A stretch of 64,000 nt of DNA from Serripes groenlandicus (Eukaryota > Mollusca > Bivalvia > Cardiida > Cardiidae): contig JASEVX010000355.1 in NCBI GenBank assembly GCA_031761405.1, positions 1-64,000 of the forward strand, read 5' to 3'. The notes beneath the pieces were generated by a model, which saw only the letters and a program-made list of their open reading frames with translations, was not told where the DNA came from and ran no database searches. The translations under genes and the position numbers were made by a program. Position 1 is the stretch's first letter, and each line of letters opens with the position of its first letter. This document shows, one piece after another, positions 55,621 to 64,000 of the stretch.

Positions 55621-55761
55621 CTTCTAGGCGGAAGGTTGACATCTGCTAGAGTATAAAGTGGTGATTGACTGGAAACAAGATAGTGTAACCTTGGAAATGG
55701 TACCAAATTCATTGTAATTTCATTCAAATCTACGTTCAAAGATCCCTCAAATCTGGCGGAA
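55621..55761 (-). CDS. TUBE1: Epsilon-tubulin internal exon (central domain)
   Basis: Acceptor 'tgtgaacag|T' completes a Ser codon; donor AGAAG|GTATGT splits an Arg codon. The 46 codons read S-A-R-F-E-G-S-L-N-V-D-L-N-E-I-x-M-N-L-V-P-F-P, then L-H-Y-L-V-S-S and P-L-Y-T-L-A-D-V-N-L-P-P-R. N-L-V-P-(F/Y)-P-R-x-H is a near-universal tubulin motif at the start of the second domain. The D-V-N-(I/L)-P-P-R end is characteristic of epsilon-tubulin. Confidence 0.96.
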
Positions 55762-55784
55762 CTGTTCACAGATAAATAAAACAA

Positions 55785-55855
55785 ATTAATCCCTTCATAT
55801 ATGCAGACGCATTTTGACACACCTTCAGCAGCTGTCTCTAGGAAACAATACATCA
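55785..55855. mobile_element. Family A left-end fragment
   Basis: 'ttaatcccttcatatatgcagacgcattttgacacaccttcagcagctg'. Confidence 0.55.
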
Positions 55856-55989
55856 ATAGTCATGCTATCCCCGCAATACCTGGCATCATGCTCCGTTGAA
55901 GGAACACATGTATCTATCAATCAATATATCAGTAAGAGAAAGTGCGACAGACGATGGAAAGTGATCACTTAGCTATCTATTTACTTGCC

Positions 55990-56150
55990 AAGGCAGTGTT
56001 GCCGTGGTAGAGCATTGGCTTCTGGTTCTAAGGTCGCAGGTTCAAATCTCCTTAAAAGTGGTTCTGCCTTCGGGATTTTTCCTCACATACGTTGGCAGTA
56101 CTTGTGTAAATCTTAAGGAAACAAACAGTGAATATAAGCTGAATGCTTGC
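55990..56150 (+). mobile_element. tRNA-derived SINE
   Basis: 'gttgccgtggtagagcattgg' and 'gcaggttcaaatctcc' form an A/B-box head; a short body ends 'gctgaatgcttgcttcacaatc'. Confidence 0.6.
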
Positions 56151-56265
56151 TTCACAATCAAAGTGTGGTTTTATTTCTGATAGATTCTATGTCACATGTT
56201 GCAACACATTTTGGGTTATCAGCTAATGAATGTTCAGTCACATTTTCATTTTTCCCATAGCTTTG

Positions 56266-56432
56266 ATAACATAGACATAGCTTTGTTACTTAATAACATA
56301 GACATAGCTTTGATACATAATAACATAGACATAGCTTTGATAGATAATAAGATAGACATAGTTTTGGTGAATAATAAGATAGACATAGCTTTGGTACATA
56401 ATAACATAGACATAGCTTTGATACTTAACAAG
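56266..56432. repeat. 27-bp minisatellite, left block (about 6 copies)
   Basis: Unit 'aacatagacatagctttgatacataat'. The same repeat resumes at 58425 on the far side of pearl-like element 4. Confidence 0.92.
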
Positions 56433-56450
56433 CAAATTCAGAGAATCATG

Positions 56451-58420
56451 GTCCCCCGCCAGGGTCATGGTCACAAAAATTGGTATTGATGGAAAGGGGT
56501 TGTCACAAGGAATACACATGTGAAATATGAAAGCAGTACCTATTACGGTTCAGAAGTAAGGGCCATAACTCCGTGAAAAATCATCCAACCGGAACGCAAA
56601 CACGATATGCGCATCTACACTTGGTGGCGATCCTTCCTATAAAGTTTCATAAAATTCCAAAAAGCGGTTGCAGAGAAATAGCCCGGAAATGAATTTAGTC
56701 ATACATAGCCTGATGGTGGAGTAAAGGGCCATAACTCCGTGAAAAATAATCCAACCGGAACGCAAACACGATATGCGCATCTACACTTGGTGGTGATCCT
56801 TCCTATGAAGTTTCATAAAATTCCAAAAAGCGGTTGCAGAGAAATAGCCCGGAAATGAATTTAGTCATACATAGCCTGATGGTGGGGTAAAGGGCCATAA
56901 CTCCGTGCAAAATAATCCAACCGGAACGCAAACACGATATGCGCATCTACACTTGGTGGTGATCCTTCCTATGAAGTTTCATAAAATTCCAAAAAGCGGT
57001 TGCAGAGAAATAGCCCGGAAATGAATTTAGTCATACATAGCCTGATGGTGGAGTAAAGGGCCATAACTCCGTGAAAAATAATCCAACCGGAACGCAAACA
57101 CGATATGCGCATCTACACTTGGTGGTGATCCTTCCTATGAAGTTTCATAAAATTCCAAAAAGCGGTTGCAGAGAAATAGCCCGGAAATGAATTTAGTCAT
57201 ACATAGCCTGATGGTAGAGTAAAGGGCCATAACTCCGTGAAAAATAATCCAACCGGAACGCAAACACGATATGCGCATCTACACTTGGTGGCGATCCTTC
57301 CTATAAAGTTTCATCAAATTCCAAAAAGCGGTTGCAGAGAGATAGCCCGGAAATGAATTAAGTCATACATAGCCGGATGGTGGGGTAAAACTGCATGAAA
57401 AATCATCCAACCGGAACGCAAACACGATATGCGCATCTACACTTGGTGGTGATCCTTCCTATAAAGTTTCATAAAATTCCAAAAAGCGGTTGCAGAGAAA
57501 TAGCCCGGAAATGAATTTAGTCATACATAGCCTGATGGTGGAGTAAAGGGCCATAACTCCGTGAAAAATAATCCAACCGGAACGCAAACACGATATGCGC
57601 ATCTACACTTGGTGGTGATCCTTCCTATGAAGTTTCATAAAATTCCAAAAAGCGGTTGCAGAGAAATAGCCCGGAAATGAATTTAGTCATACATAGCCTG
57701 ATGGTGGGGTAAAGGGCCATAACTCCGTGCAAAATAATCCAACCGGAACGCAAACACGATATGCGCATCTACACTTGGTGGTGATCCTTCCTATGAAGTT
57801 TCATAAAATTCCAAAAAGCGGTTGCAGAGAAATAGCCCGGAAATGAATTTAGTCATACATAGCCTGATGGTGGAGTAAAGGGCCATAACTCCGTGAAAAA
57901 TAATCCAACCGGAACGCAAACACGATATGCGCATCTACACTTGGTGGTGATCCTTCCTATGAAGTTTCATAAAATTCCAAAAAGCGGTTGCAGAGAAATA
58001 GCCCGGAAATGAATTTAGTCATACATAGCCTGATGGTGGGGTAAAGGGCCATAACTCCGTGCAAAATAATCCAACCGGAACGCAAACACGATATGCGCAT
58101 CTACACTTGGTGGTGATCCTTCCTATGAAGTTTCATAAAATTCCAAAAAGCGGTTGCAGAGAAATAGCCCGGAAATGAATTTAGTCATACATAGGGGTAA
58201 AGGGCCATAACTCGTCAGGGTCAAGGTCACAAGGTAAAAAAAATTGGTATTGATGGAAAGGGGTTGTCACAAGGAATACACATGTGAAATATGAAAGCAG
58301 TACCTATTACGGTTCAGAAGTTATGACCAAGGTTAAAGTTTTTGTGACAGCGTGACTGACGGACTGACGGACTGACGAATGAGAAATAATAATCCCCAGC
58401 TTTCGCTAAAGGCGGGGGAC
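56451..58420. mobile_element. Pearl-like element 4 (ten 166-bp core repeats, ACTG microsatellite)
   Basis: Ten-base inverted ends GTCCCCCGCC and GGCGGGGGAC. A ~75-bp segment ('ggtattgatggaaaggggttg' to 'ttacggttcagaagt') precedes and follows the core array. The array (56560-58215) has a 166-bp unit, 'gggccataactccgtg' to 'cctgatggtggggtaaa', with alternating gag/ggg variants. The tail is gtgactgacggactgacggactgacg, then a 3' hairpin ccccagctttcgctaaaggcgggg. This is the textbook order of a pearl element. It lies in a TUBE1 intron. Confidence 0.9.
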
Positions 58421-58424
58421 AATA

Positions 58425-58690
58425 AAGTAGACATAGCTTTTGTACATAATAACATAGACATAGCTTTGATACATAATAACATAGACATAGCTTTAATACA
58501 TAATAACATAGACATAGCTTTGGTTCATAATAACATAGACATAGCTTTGATACATAATAACATAGACATAGCTTTGGTACATAATAGACATAGCTTTGAT
58601 ACATGATAACATAGACATAGCTTTGGTACATAATAACAAAGACATAGCTTTGATACATAATAACATAGACATAGCTTTAATACATAATAA
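58425..58690. repeat. 27-bp minisatellite, right block (about 10 copies)
   Basis: Same unit and phase pattern as 56266-56432, with one shortened unit near 58586. Confidence 0.95.
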
Positions 58691-58777
58691 CAGTTTGTGT
58701 AAGCTATTCTTCCTAAGGGTTTAAATAATAAACTAAAGGCTAAAGCATACATTTATTTTTATAAATTATTTGCCCAT

Positions 58778-59008
58778 TTAACCCTTTCCCACATACAACA
58801 AATCTGCATCAGACGACTTTGAAAAGATCTTTGCAAAAAAAAATCAAAATTCTCTGTAAATGAAAGTATGATTATTGAATTGAGTTAGAAACCTTGTTAC
58901 AAAAGGAGAAATTACCCATCATGAGCAATTTCTCCTTTTGTTATAATGTTTTCAAACGTCGTCTGCTGCAGAGGCATCAGAAAGCGTCTGTATGAGAGAA
59001 AAGATTAA
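58778..59008. mobile_element. Family A element
   Basis: TTAACCCTTTCCCACATAC to gagagaaaagattaa; hairpin aaggagaaattacccatcatgagcaatttctcctt. Ends 40 bp from the TUBE1 donor. Confidence 0.9.
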
Positions 59009-59048
59009 ATATTTTTATTTAAAAATCAGCTGGTAATCCAAATCCCAC

Positions 59049-59251
59049 CTTGTTAAGTTCAGAAGTAAATTGGCAACAATGTTATTCATGGTGTCAAAGG
59101 GCTTCTCATCTGCTGGCTTCGTTATCCCACCTTCACTGTTTGTTATGGCACTCCCCGCTTTAACGTCCCCACCCACACTAGTGTACATCCGCTTGCCTGT
59201 CTTTGTGGGCGGAAGTGACTGGTTTATTTTGTTCACAAGCGATGCAAGGGC
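59049..59251 (-). CDS. TUBE1: Epsilon-tubulin internal exon (variable insert and M-N-N-I-V-A-N-L)
   Basis: Acceptor 'gtttccacag|GCC' starts in phase 0; donor ACAAG|GTGGGA splits a Ser codon. The 67 codons begin A-L-A-S-L-V-N-K-I and pass through a low-complexity Gly/Ser/Lys stretch, the known epsilon-specific insert. They end K-P-F-D-T-M-N-N-I-V-A-N-L-L-L-N-L-T, an almost exact match to the vertebrate protein. The M-N-x-(I/V)-V-A helix contacts the nucleotide pocket in other tubulins. Confidence 0.96.
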
Positions 59252-59440
59252 CTGTGGAAACAATTTAAAGTATCAAAATATGAAAATAATTCTGTGCATT
59301 GATGCTTCATTGGGCTTCCATCAATAGGCTTAATAGTCTATGTGGGAAGAGCCTATGAAAAACATTCCTAGCTTCCAATCCCCAGTATTTCTTACTGCAT
59401 GCAAAGGCAACTGACTGACTTGCCATTTAGACTTTTCAGC
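59252..59440. other. Intronic sequence, nothing recognised
   Basis: No repeat or structure stands out. Confidence 0.4.
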
Positions 59441-59631
59441 TTAACCCCCTTTCCCACATACAACAATTCTGCAGCAGATGACTATGAAAACATATCGACA
59501 AAAACGTGAAATATCTCCAAAAATGAGAGTTTAATAATAAAATAGAGTTGAAAACATTGTGGCAAAGAATAAATTGATTGTTTTCAAAAGTCGTCTGCTG
59601 CAGAGGTGTCAGAAAACGTCTAAAGGGTTAA
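59441..59631. mobile_element. Family A element
   Basis: TTAACCCCCTTTCCCACATAC to gtctaaagggttaa; right part shortened. Confidence 0.82.
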
Positions 59632-59707
59632 ACTAGGCTGGACAAAATGGCTTCTGATCATTGTTGAAATGAAAAGTGGCCAAGCCAGAACTCAAGCTCA
59701 CAACCCT

Positions 59708-59930
59708 TTAACTTTTTCTAGATGCTTTTTGACGCCTCTGCAGCAGACAGCTTTTTGGAAACATAGTGACAAAAGAAGGAATTGTTCAAAACGAGCAATT
59801 TCTCCTTTTGCCACAATGTTTTCCACTTTTAGTCATAGCTTATCCATTCAATTAAAGAGATTTTCTATTTTTTGACAAAACATGTTCAAAGTCGTCTGTT
59901 GCAGAATTTATGCAGGAGGGAAAGGATTAA
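59708..59930. mobile_element. Family A element in a SINE fragment
   Basis: TTAACTTTTTCTAGATGC to gagggaaaggattaa. The left flank 'ggccaagccagaactcaagctcacaaccctt' is a minus-strand S1 head-body piece. Confidence 0.82.
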
Positions 59931-60039
59931 TTAATAGCCAGCTTAAAAATCTGTATGCACTACTGGATACTGGGAGCCTTAGATTGACCGGAGTTTGTCA
60001 TCAATTTCAAAAGTGTTTCAGCTACATCAAAGCATCAAG

Positions 60040-60320
60040 TTTACCTAACAGGTGTTTCCTGGCTCTCTCACACAAGTACAATGCTCAATATTCTCAAAAA
60101 CTCAATTCAAACCTCAATTTGTTCATGGGTTTTTACGCCATTTTCAATATTATTTCTGTTTTATCCCGGAAACAGTTCACTTATTCATGATCAAACCAGT
60201 ATTAGGCAAGGAAATGTGCCATGTGCAAGTGCACTCCAGTTACTCAACCATGTCCGCTGCGACTGGGGATTGAACCTGGGACACAAGGTTCAAAATCACA
60301 AATGCCCATGGCAGATTCCT
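60040..60320 (-). mobile_element. Decayed SINE sequence
   Basis: 60045-60095 resembles the S1 body ('ggtgtttcctggctctctcacacaagtac'). 60235-60320 resembles the SINE at 28965 ('tgcgactggggattgaacctgggacac'). Confidence 0.45.
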
Positions 60321-60439
60321 ATTCAGACCTCAAAGGTTGCATGTTCACAAATATACTCAAATGATGGAAAGTGAATCTGTTTTTTGTTAAGTGATGTAAT
60401 TGAGCGGACCATCAGGAAAAATTGAATTATTACACAGGT

Positions 60440-60605
60440 GAAAAAAGAACTATGAGTGCATTCATGGCAAGGATCCAAATGGATTCTAAATTATCAAAGT
60501 TTCTTGAAACCTTCAATGAATTATTAACTAACAGTACAGAGACATGCCAGATTGTGTGGGATGCACTGATTGATCTTCATCTACACTGGTGGCGAATGCC
60601 TTAGA
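60440..60605. repeat. Dispersed repeat, second copy
   Basis: Homologous to 28250-28410. Here a 60-codon plus-strand frame survives (W-D-A-L-I-D-L-H-L-H-W-W near its end), but the other copy is interrupted, so coding status is doubtful. Confidence 0.5.
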
Positions 60606-60618
60606 AAGGGAATTTAAG

Positions 60619-60848
60619 TTAACCCTTTCCCTCATACGACAATTCTGCAGCAGACAACTTTGAACATATTTTGTCAAAAAATAGAAAATCTCTATAATTG
60701 AATGATTAACCTATCATTAAAAGTGGAAAATATTGTGGCAAAAGGAGAAATTGCTTGTTTTGAGCAATTTCTTATTTTGTCACTATGTTTTCAAAAAGCC
60801 GTCTGCTGCAGAGGCGTCAGAAAGCATCTATATGAGGGAAAGGGTTAA
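60619..60848. mobile_element. Family A element
   Basis: TTAACCCTTTCCCTCATACG to ATGAGGGAAAGGGTTAA; hairpin aaggagaaattgcttgttttgagcaatttctt. Confidence 0.93.
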
Positions 60849-61037
60849 AGACAGTTTCAGAATTGACAACAGTCATCATGAATAACATTTCATACAGGGT
60901 GCTATTTAGTCTAGGAATATTCATAATTAAATAATTGAATTGAATAATTCATTCTGGTCTACTAGAGTAAATTAGTACAGATATTGTTATGGTAGGTAGG
61001 TTAAGGGGCAGGTAATTGCAGACTATATCCGTATTAC

Positions 61038-61158
61038 CTGATTCTCTATAGGAAGTACACAATCAGCTTTCTCTGTGAGCTCCCTCATGGCCAGTACACT
61101 GTTATAAGGGGAGGTAATAACATCATCATCAGCTGATGGATAAACAGCTGTTACAAAC
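61038..61158 (-). CDS. TUBE1: Epsilon-tubulin internal exon (T-A-V-Y-P-S, S-P-Y-N-S)
   Basis: Acceptor 'ctatttcag|G' completes an Arg codon; donor AATCAG|GTAATA ends in phase 0. The 40 codons read F-V-T-A-V-Y-P-S, then D-D-D-V-I-T-S-P-Y-N-S-V-L-A-M and A-D-C-V-L-P-I-E-N-Q. V-x-P-Y-N-(S/A)-x-L is the tubulin motif preceding the nucleotide-contacting D-(C/E)-x-x-x-x-(I/L)-(D/E)-N. The D-D-V-I-T form is specific to epsilon. A spurious 302-codon minus-strand frame runs from the polypurine tract through this exon because the intron happens to lack stops. Confidence 0.96.
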
Positions 61159-61224
61159 CTGAAATAGATTGATGAAACCCTTACAGATATTGGGATAACA
61201 GAAAAGATGATAATATCTGTCAAG

Positions 61225-62320
61225 AAATAATGAAGAATGAAGGGGAATGGTGGGATGGAAGGAAGGAAGTAAGGGAGGGAGGGAGGAATGAAGTAAGGGA
61301 GAATGGGAGGATGGAAGGAAGGAAGTAAGAGAGGTAGGAAGTAAGGGAGGGAGGGAGGAAGTAAGGGAGGGAGAGAGGGAGGAGGGAAGGAAGGAAGTAA
61401 GGGAGAGAGAGTGGGAGGAGGGAAGTAAGGAAGTAAGGAAGGGAGAGTGGGAGGAGGGAAGTAAGGGAGGGATGGAGGAAGAAAGTAAGGGAAAGTGGGA
61501 GGAGGGTATGAAGAAAGTAAGGGAGGGAGGAATGAAGTAAGGGAGGGAGAGTGGGAGGATGGAAGGAAGGAAGTAAGGGAGGGTGAATTGGAGGAGGGAT
61601 GGAAGGAAGGAATGGAGGGAGAGTGGGAGAATGGAATGAAGGAAGTAAGGGAGGGAGGGTGGGAGGAATGAAGGAAGTAAGGGAGGGAGGAATGAAGGAA
61701 GTAAGGGAGGGAGGAATGAAGGAAGTAAGGGAGGGAGGGTGGGAGGGATGGAAGGAAGGAAGTAAGGGAGGGAGAGGGGGAATGGAATGAAGGAAGTAAG
61801 CAAGGGAGGGAGGAAGGAAGTAAGGGAGGGAGGGTGGGAGGGAGGGAGGGAGGAAGGAAGTAAGGGAGGGAGGGAGGAAGGAAGGGAGGAAGGAAGGGAG
61901 GGAGAGTGGGATGAGGGAAGGAAGGAAGCAAGGGAGGAGGGAAGGAATGAAGGATGGATGTAAGGAAGGTTAGAATGAAGGAAGGGAGAAGGGAGGGAAC
62001 AAGGGAACAAGAAGGGAGAAGGAACGGAGAAGGGAGTAAGACGGGGTTGGAGGAAGGAAGAAAGGAAGGATTGAAGGAAATGGGGGGGGGGGGGGGGGGT
62101 GATTGGAGGAAGGGAAGAGAGAAGGGAGGGAAGAAGGGAGAAGGGAGGGGAGAAGGGAGGGACGAAGGGAGAAGGGAGGAATAAATTGGTGAAGGGAGTA
62201 AAAGGAAGAAAGGAAGGAAAGCAGGAAATGAAGGGAGGCTGGATGGCAGGAATAAAGGAAGGTAGGAATGGAATGAAAGAAGGTCGAATGAAAGGAAGAA
62301 AAGGGAAGAGGGAAATCCGA
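61225..62320 (+). repeat. 1.1-kb polypurine tract (GGAAG/GGGAGG/AGTAAG)
   Basis: The plus strand is almost free of C and T for ~1.1 kb. The main unit is ggaaggaagtaagggaggga, with an uninterrupted G-run at about 62082-62098. It fills most of a TUBE1 intron; on the transcribed strand it is polypyrimidine. Overlapping frames of 302 and 293 codons (Ser/Pro/Leu/Phe repeats) are low-complexity artefacts. Confidence 0.96.
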
Positions 62321-62358
62321 ATAAATGTTTAATTGAGTCTAAAAAAAGCTTTAACTAC

Positions 62359-62425
62359 CTATAAACATCAGGGTATTCATCTGCAAGAAGATTTAAAACA
62401 TATGTCCCAACACCTGATCCGGTAC
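62359..62425 (-). CDS. TUBE1: Epsilon-tubulin exon with the GTP-binding glycine loop
   Basis: Acceptor 'ctatttcag|GT' and donor TATAG|GTAGTT enclose 67 bases, phases 1 and 2. The peptide is T-G-S-G-V-G-T-Y-V-L-N-L-L-A-D-E-Y-P-D-V-Y, with the preceding Gly split over the junction. G-T-G-S-G-(V/L)-G is the tubulin signature that binds the GTP phosphates. Upstream coding exons (about 145 residues in the vertebrate protein) are not in the window on this strand as far as I can see. The seven exons here make ~335 residues, in line with a ~475-residue family member. Confidence 0.94.
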
Positions 62426-63100
62426 CTGAAATAGAAGTACTCTCATTACTTTGATCCAATGACAGAATATATTACTCTTCAATTTGGAAATCGAGAACAG
62501 CTGACAAGGTAAACAGAGACATTGCCCCCGAAATGTCAACGACGATTTTTAGAGAAAAGCTCCAATAAAAGGTAATTTTACAAAGAGTCATGAGCATAAG
62601 GAAGTGTTCTGGTTGTATGTATCATTCATTAGAAACAAGTGAAGTGTTTCAAAGTTTAGTGTTGAATTTATCTTCGAAAGAGCCGTTTACAAAATACAAA
62701 ATCTCAAGATGGTCCTGTGACATTTAATCATTGTATTTCCGCCTTTATTTACTGTTTAAAAAGTGGTATTTAATTGCAGTATTTTACCTATAAAATCTTT
62801 CACACGCTGAATCAAATTACAACGACGCATATGGGGAATTGAACAAACATAATTTGAAGTTCTAAATTACCGTAATTTACTAAGAAACATATCAGACCTT
62901 CTGGGTTCTTTCGTGCTCGTGGATGAGTCACTAGCATAGGGCTCATGTTGAGAGTCGTATTGAAAGATATGTATTCATCATCTTCTTTCAAACCCCAAGT
63001 TGTTGGTAATCAAAAAGCTTTTTTGAAGGAATGGAGGGAGGGAAGGAAAAGCTTTTTTGAGTACACCAATCTTGGAGTTGAACCATTTATGATTTACTTG
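62426..63100. other. Probable TUBE1 intron, nothing else recognised
   Basis: I searched the minus strand for the preceding M-G-G-G exon and did not find it. A plus-strand 63-codon frame at 62945 has no support. Confidence 0.4.
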
Positions 63101-63237
63101 ATGCATAAAACCTTTAGATACAGTTGCAGCAGTTAACTTTTTAAATCAATTTACACTTTCGCCCATAAAAAAAAGAAATAGCTTAACCAGAAGTAATTTC
63201 TCCTATTTTCACAATGTGTCATCTGCAATAAATGTTG
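63100..63237. mobile_element. Decayed family A element
   Basis: 'cctttagatacagttgcagcag', 'tttcgcccataaaaa', 'agtaatttctcctattttcacaatgtgtcatctgc'. Confidence 0.45.
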
Positions 63238-63245
63238 TATGTATT

Positions 63246-63370
63246 CACAGGTTCATATGTACCATATATAAAGAGTGTGTTATACCCCCATAGAGTATAT
63301 ACCATATATAAAGAGTTATCGTTATACATGGTATATACTCTATGGGGGTATAACACATCATGAACCTGTG
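63246..63370. mobile_element. 125-bp foldback MITE with perfect 8-bp target duplication
   Basis: TATGTATT flanks it at 63238-63245 and 63371-63378. Outer arms are CACAGGTTCAT / ATGAACCTGTG. Inner arms of 30 bp (63276-63305 and 63328-63357, GTGTTATACCCCCATAGAG and inverse) pair perfectly around a 22-base loop. The 8-bp duplication suggests a hAT-type mechanism. Confidence 0.93.
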
Positions 63371-63494
63371 TATGTATTGATCAGGGAAAGAACTAATTTC
63401 TTATAACTATTTTCAGATCAATAGGTGAACCGAGTTGAATCACTCAACACATTTATCTGGACACATATACCTCAAGTCCTCAACACTAATAACA

Positions 63495-63717
63495 ATGTCT
63501 ATGAATGTGACATTAAGAAGTAGAATTCAAGAAGATCATCTTACTTGCCCAATATGCTTCATGAAGTTTACGAAACCAAAAGCACTACCATGCCTACATA
63601 CATTTTGCCTTGGATGTTTGAATGATTATGTGGTTGGTAGAAACTATGACAGTGAAGGAGCATTTCCTTGTCCAGTGTGTAGGTTTGATGTACCGATTCC
63701 CCAGCAAGGGGTCCAGG
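63495..63717 (+). CDS. TRIM-like RING-finger protein, first coding exon
   Basis: An acceptor 'actattttcag' at 63406-63416 begins the exon. The first ATG in the open frame is at 63495, and GG|GTAAGC ends it in phase 1 after 74 codons. A C3HC4 RING is complete: C18-x2-C21-x11-C33-x-H35-x2-C38-x2-C41-x17-C59-x2-C62, with C-P-I-C, C-L-H-T-F-C and C-P-V-C-R cores. The sequence just after (V-P-I-P-Q-Q-G-V-Q-G) is the linker common in invertebrate TRIM proteins before the 'F-x-x-N' segment and B-boxes, so an E3 ubiquitin ligase of that class is likely. Later exons are outside the window. The frame is open upstream too, so an earlier start cannot be excluded. Confidence 0.85.
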
Positions 63718-63779
63718 GTAAGCAGATTGAGGTTCATTCCCATTTTCAACAATTTTGTTAAACCATTAAAATGATTACA

Positions 63780-63868
63780 ATCATACAACAAATCTAAAAC
63801 GGGCAACCTTGAAAACAGTTAGTCCAAAATATGAAAACTATAAATGAAGAACAAATATTGAATACAGT
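63780..63868. mobile_element. Old family A element, left half
   Basis: 'cataca­acaaatctaaaacgggcaacc' to 'gaatacagtt', interrupted at TTAA by the copy at 63869. Confidence 0.55.
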
Positions 63869-64000
63869 TTAACCCTTTCCCTCATATAGACGCTTTCTGA
63901 CGCCTCTGCAGCAGACAGCTTTTTGAAAACATAGTGACTAAAGAGAAATTTGCTCAAAACGAGCAATTTCTTCTTATGTCACAACTTTTTCCAATTATAG
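63869..64000. mobile_element. Family A element, cut by the window edge
   Basis: TTAACCCTTTCCCTCATATAG, the CTGCAGCAGACAG block and hairpin 'gagaaatttgctcaaaacgagcaatttct'; the right end lies beyond 64000. Confidence 0.88.

Noticed and set aside
61023..62010. Minus-strand frames of 302 and 293 codons rich in Pro, Ser, Leu and Phe
   Set aside because: They are the stop-free reading of the polypurine tract; only 61038-61158 within the first is a real exon.
63435..63494. Upstream start for the RING protein
   Set aside because: The frame is open but begins with TTG; the first ATG is at 63495 and upstream residues show no conserved feature.

Overview
ORGANISM. This is a eukaryotic, AT-rich, repeat-dominated stretch of animal nuclear DNA. 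Coding sequence occurs as short exons with GT-AG (one apparent GC-AG) splice sites. Most of the rest is tandem arrays, tRNA-derived SINEs, short terminal-inverted-repeat elements and composite elements built like molluscan 'pearl' transposons: ~160-bp core repeats, then an ACGC- or ACTG-type microsatellite, then a short 3' hairpin. That mix points to a bivalve mollusc. A dreissenid-like mussel is my guess from the look of the repeats, not something the window proves.

LAYOUT. 1-6743: a 117-bp satellite that starts before the window. 6744-14180: decayed TIR elements, a 51-bp minisatellite, a possible pearl-like element and SINE pieces. 14360-27979: a candidate four-exon plus-strand gene for a small single-pass membrane protein that I do not recognise. 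One of its introns holds a hAT element with a remnant BED zinc finger. 28-29.7 kb: a SINE with a perfect target duplication and TIR elements. 29902-33715: a 105-bp minisatellite that runs into a tRNA-derived SINE. 34.06-34.57 kb: three palindromes in a row. 35.77-36.37 kb: AT-rich palindromic simple repeats. 36381-39752: a 104-bp satellite with a hairpin plus T-run in each unit and a local 520-bp higher-order period. 40-46.4 kb: TIR elements, a nested hAT-like composite and a 78-bp minisatellite. 46654-62425: the last seven coding exons of epsilon-tubulin (TUBE1) on the minus strand, with introns filled by pearl-like elements, TIR elements, minisatellites and a 1.1-kb polypurine tract. 63495-63717: first coding exon of a TRIM-like RING-finger gene on the plus strand.

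HOW IT FITS TOGETHER. The confident gene is TUBE1. Its seven exons join in consistent phase and give the C-terminal ~335 residues, from the glycine-rich GTP-binding loop to the stop. The 5' exons must lie beyond 64000 or be unrecognised here, so the RING exon may sit inside a TUBE1 intron or mark a neighbouring gene. The commonest mobile family (called family A) has ends TTAACCCTTTCCC / GGGAAAGGGTTAA. One copy is cleanly nested in a second family (B) with TTAA shared at both junctions, which argues for piggyBac-type TTAA-targeted insertion. Several copies sit inside older copies of themselves and three lie head to tail.
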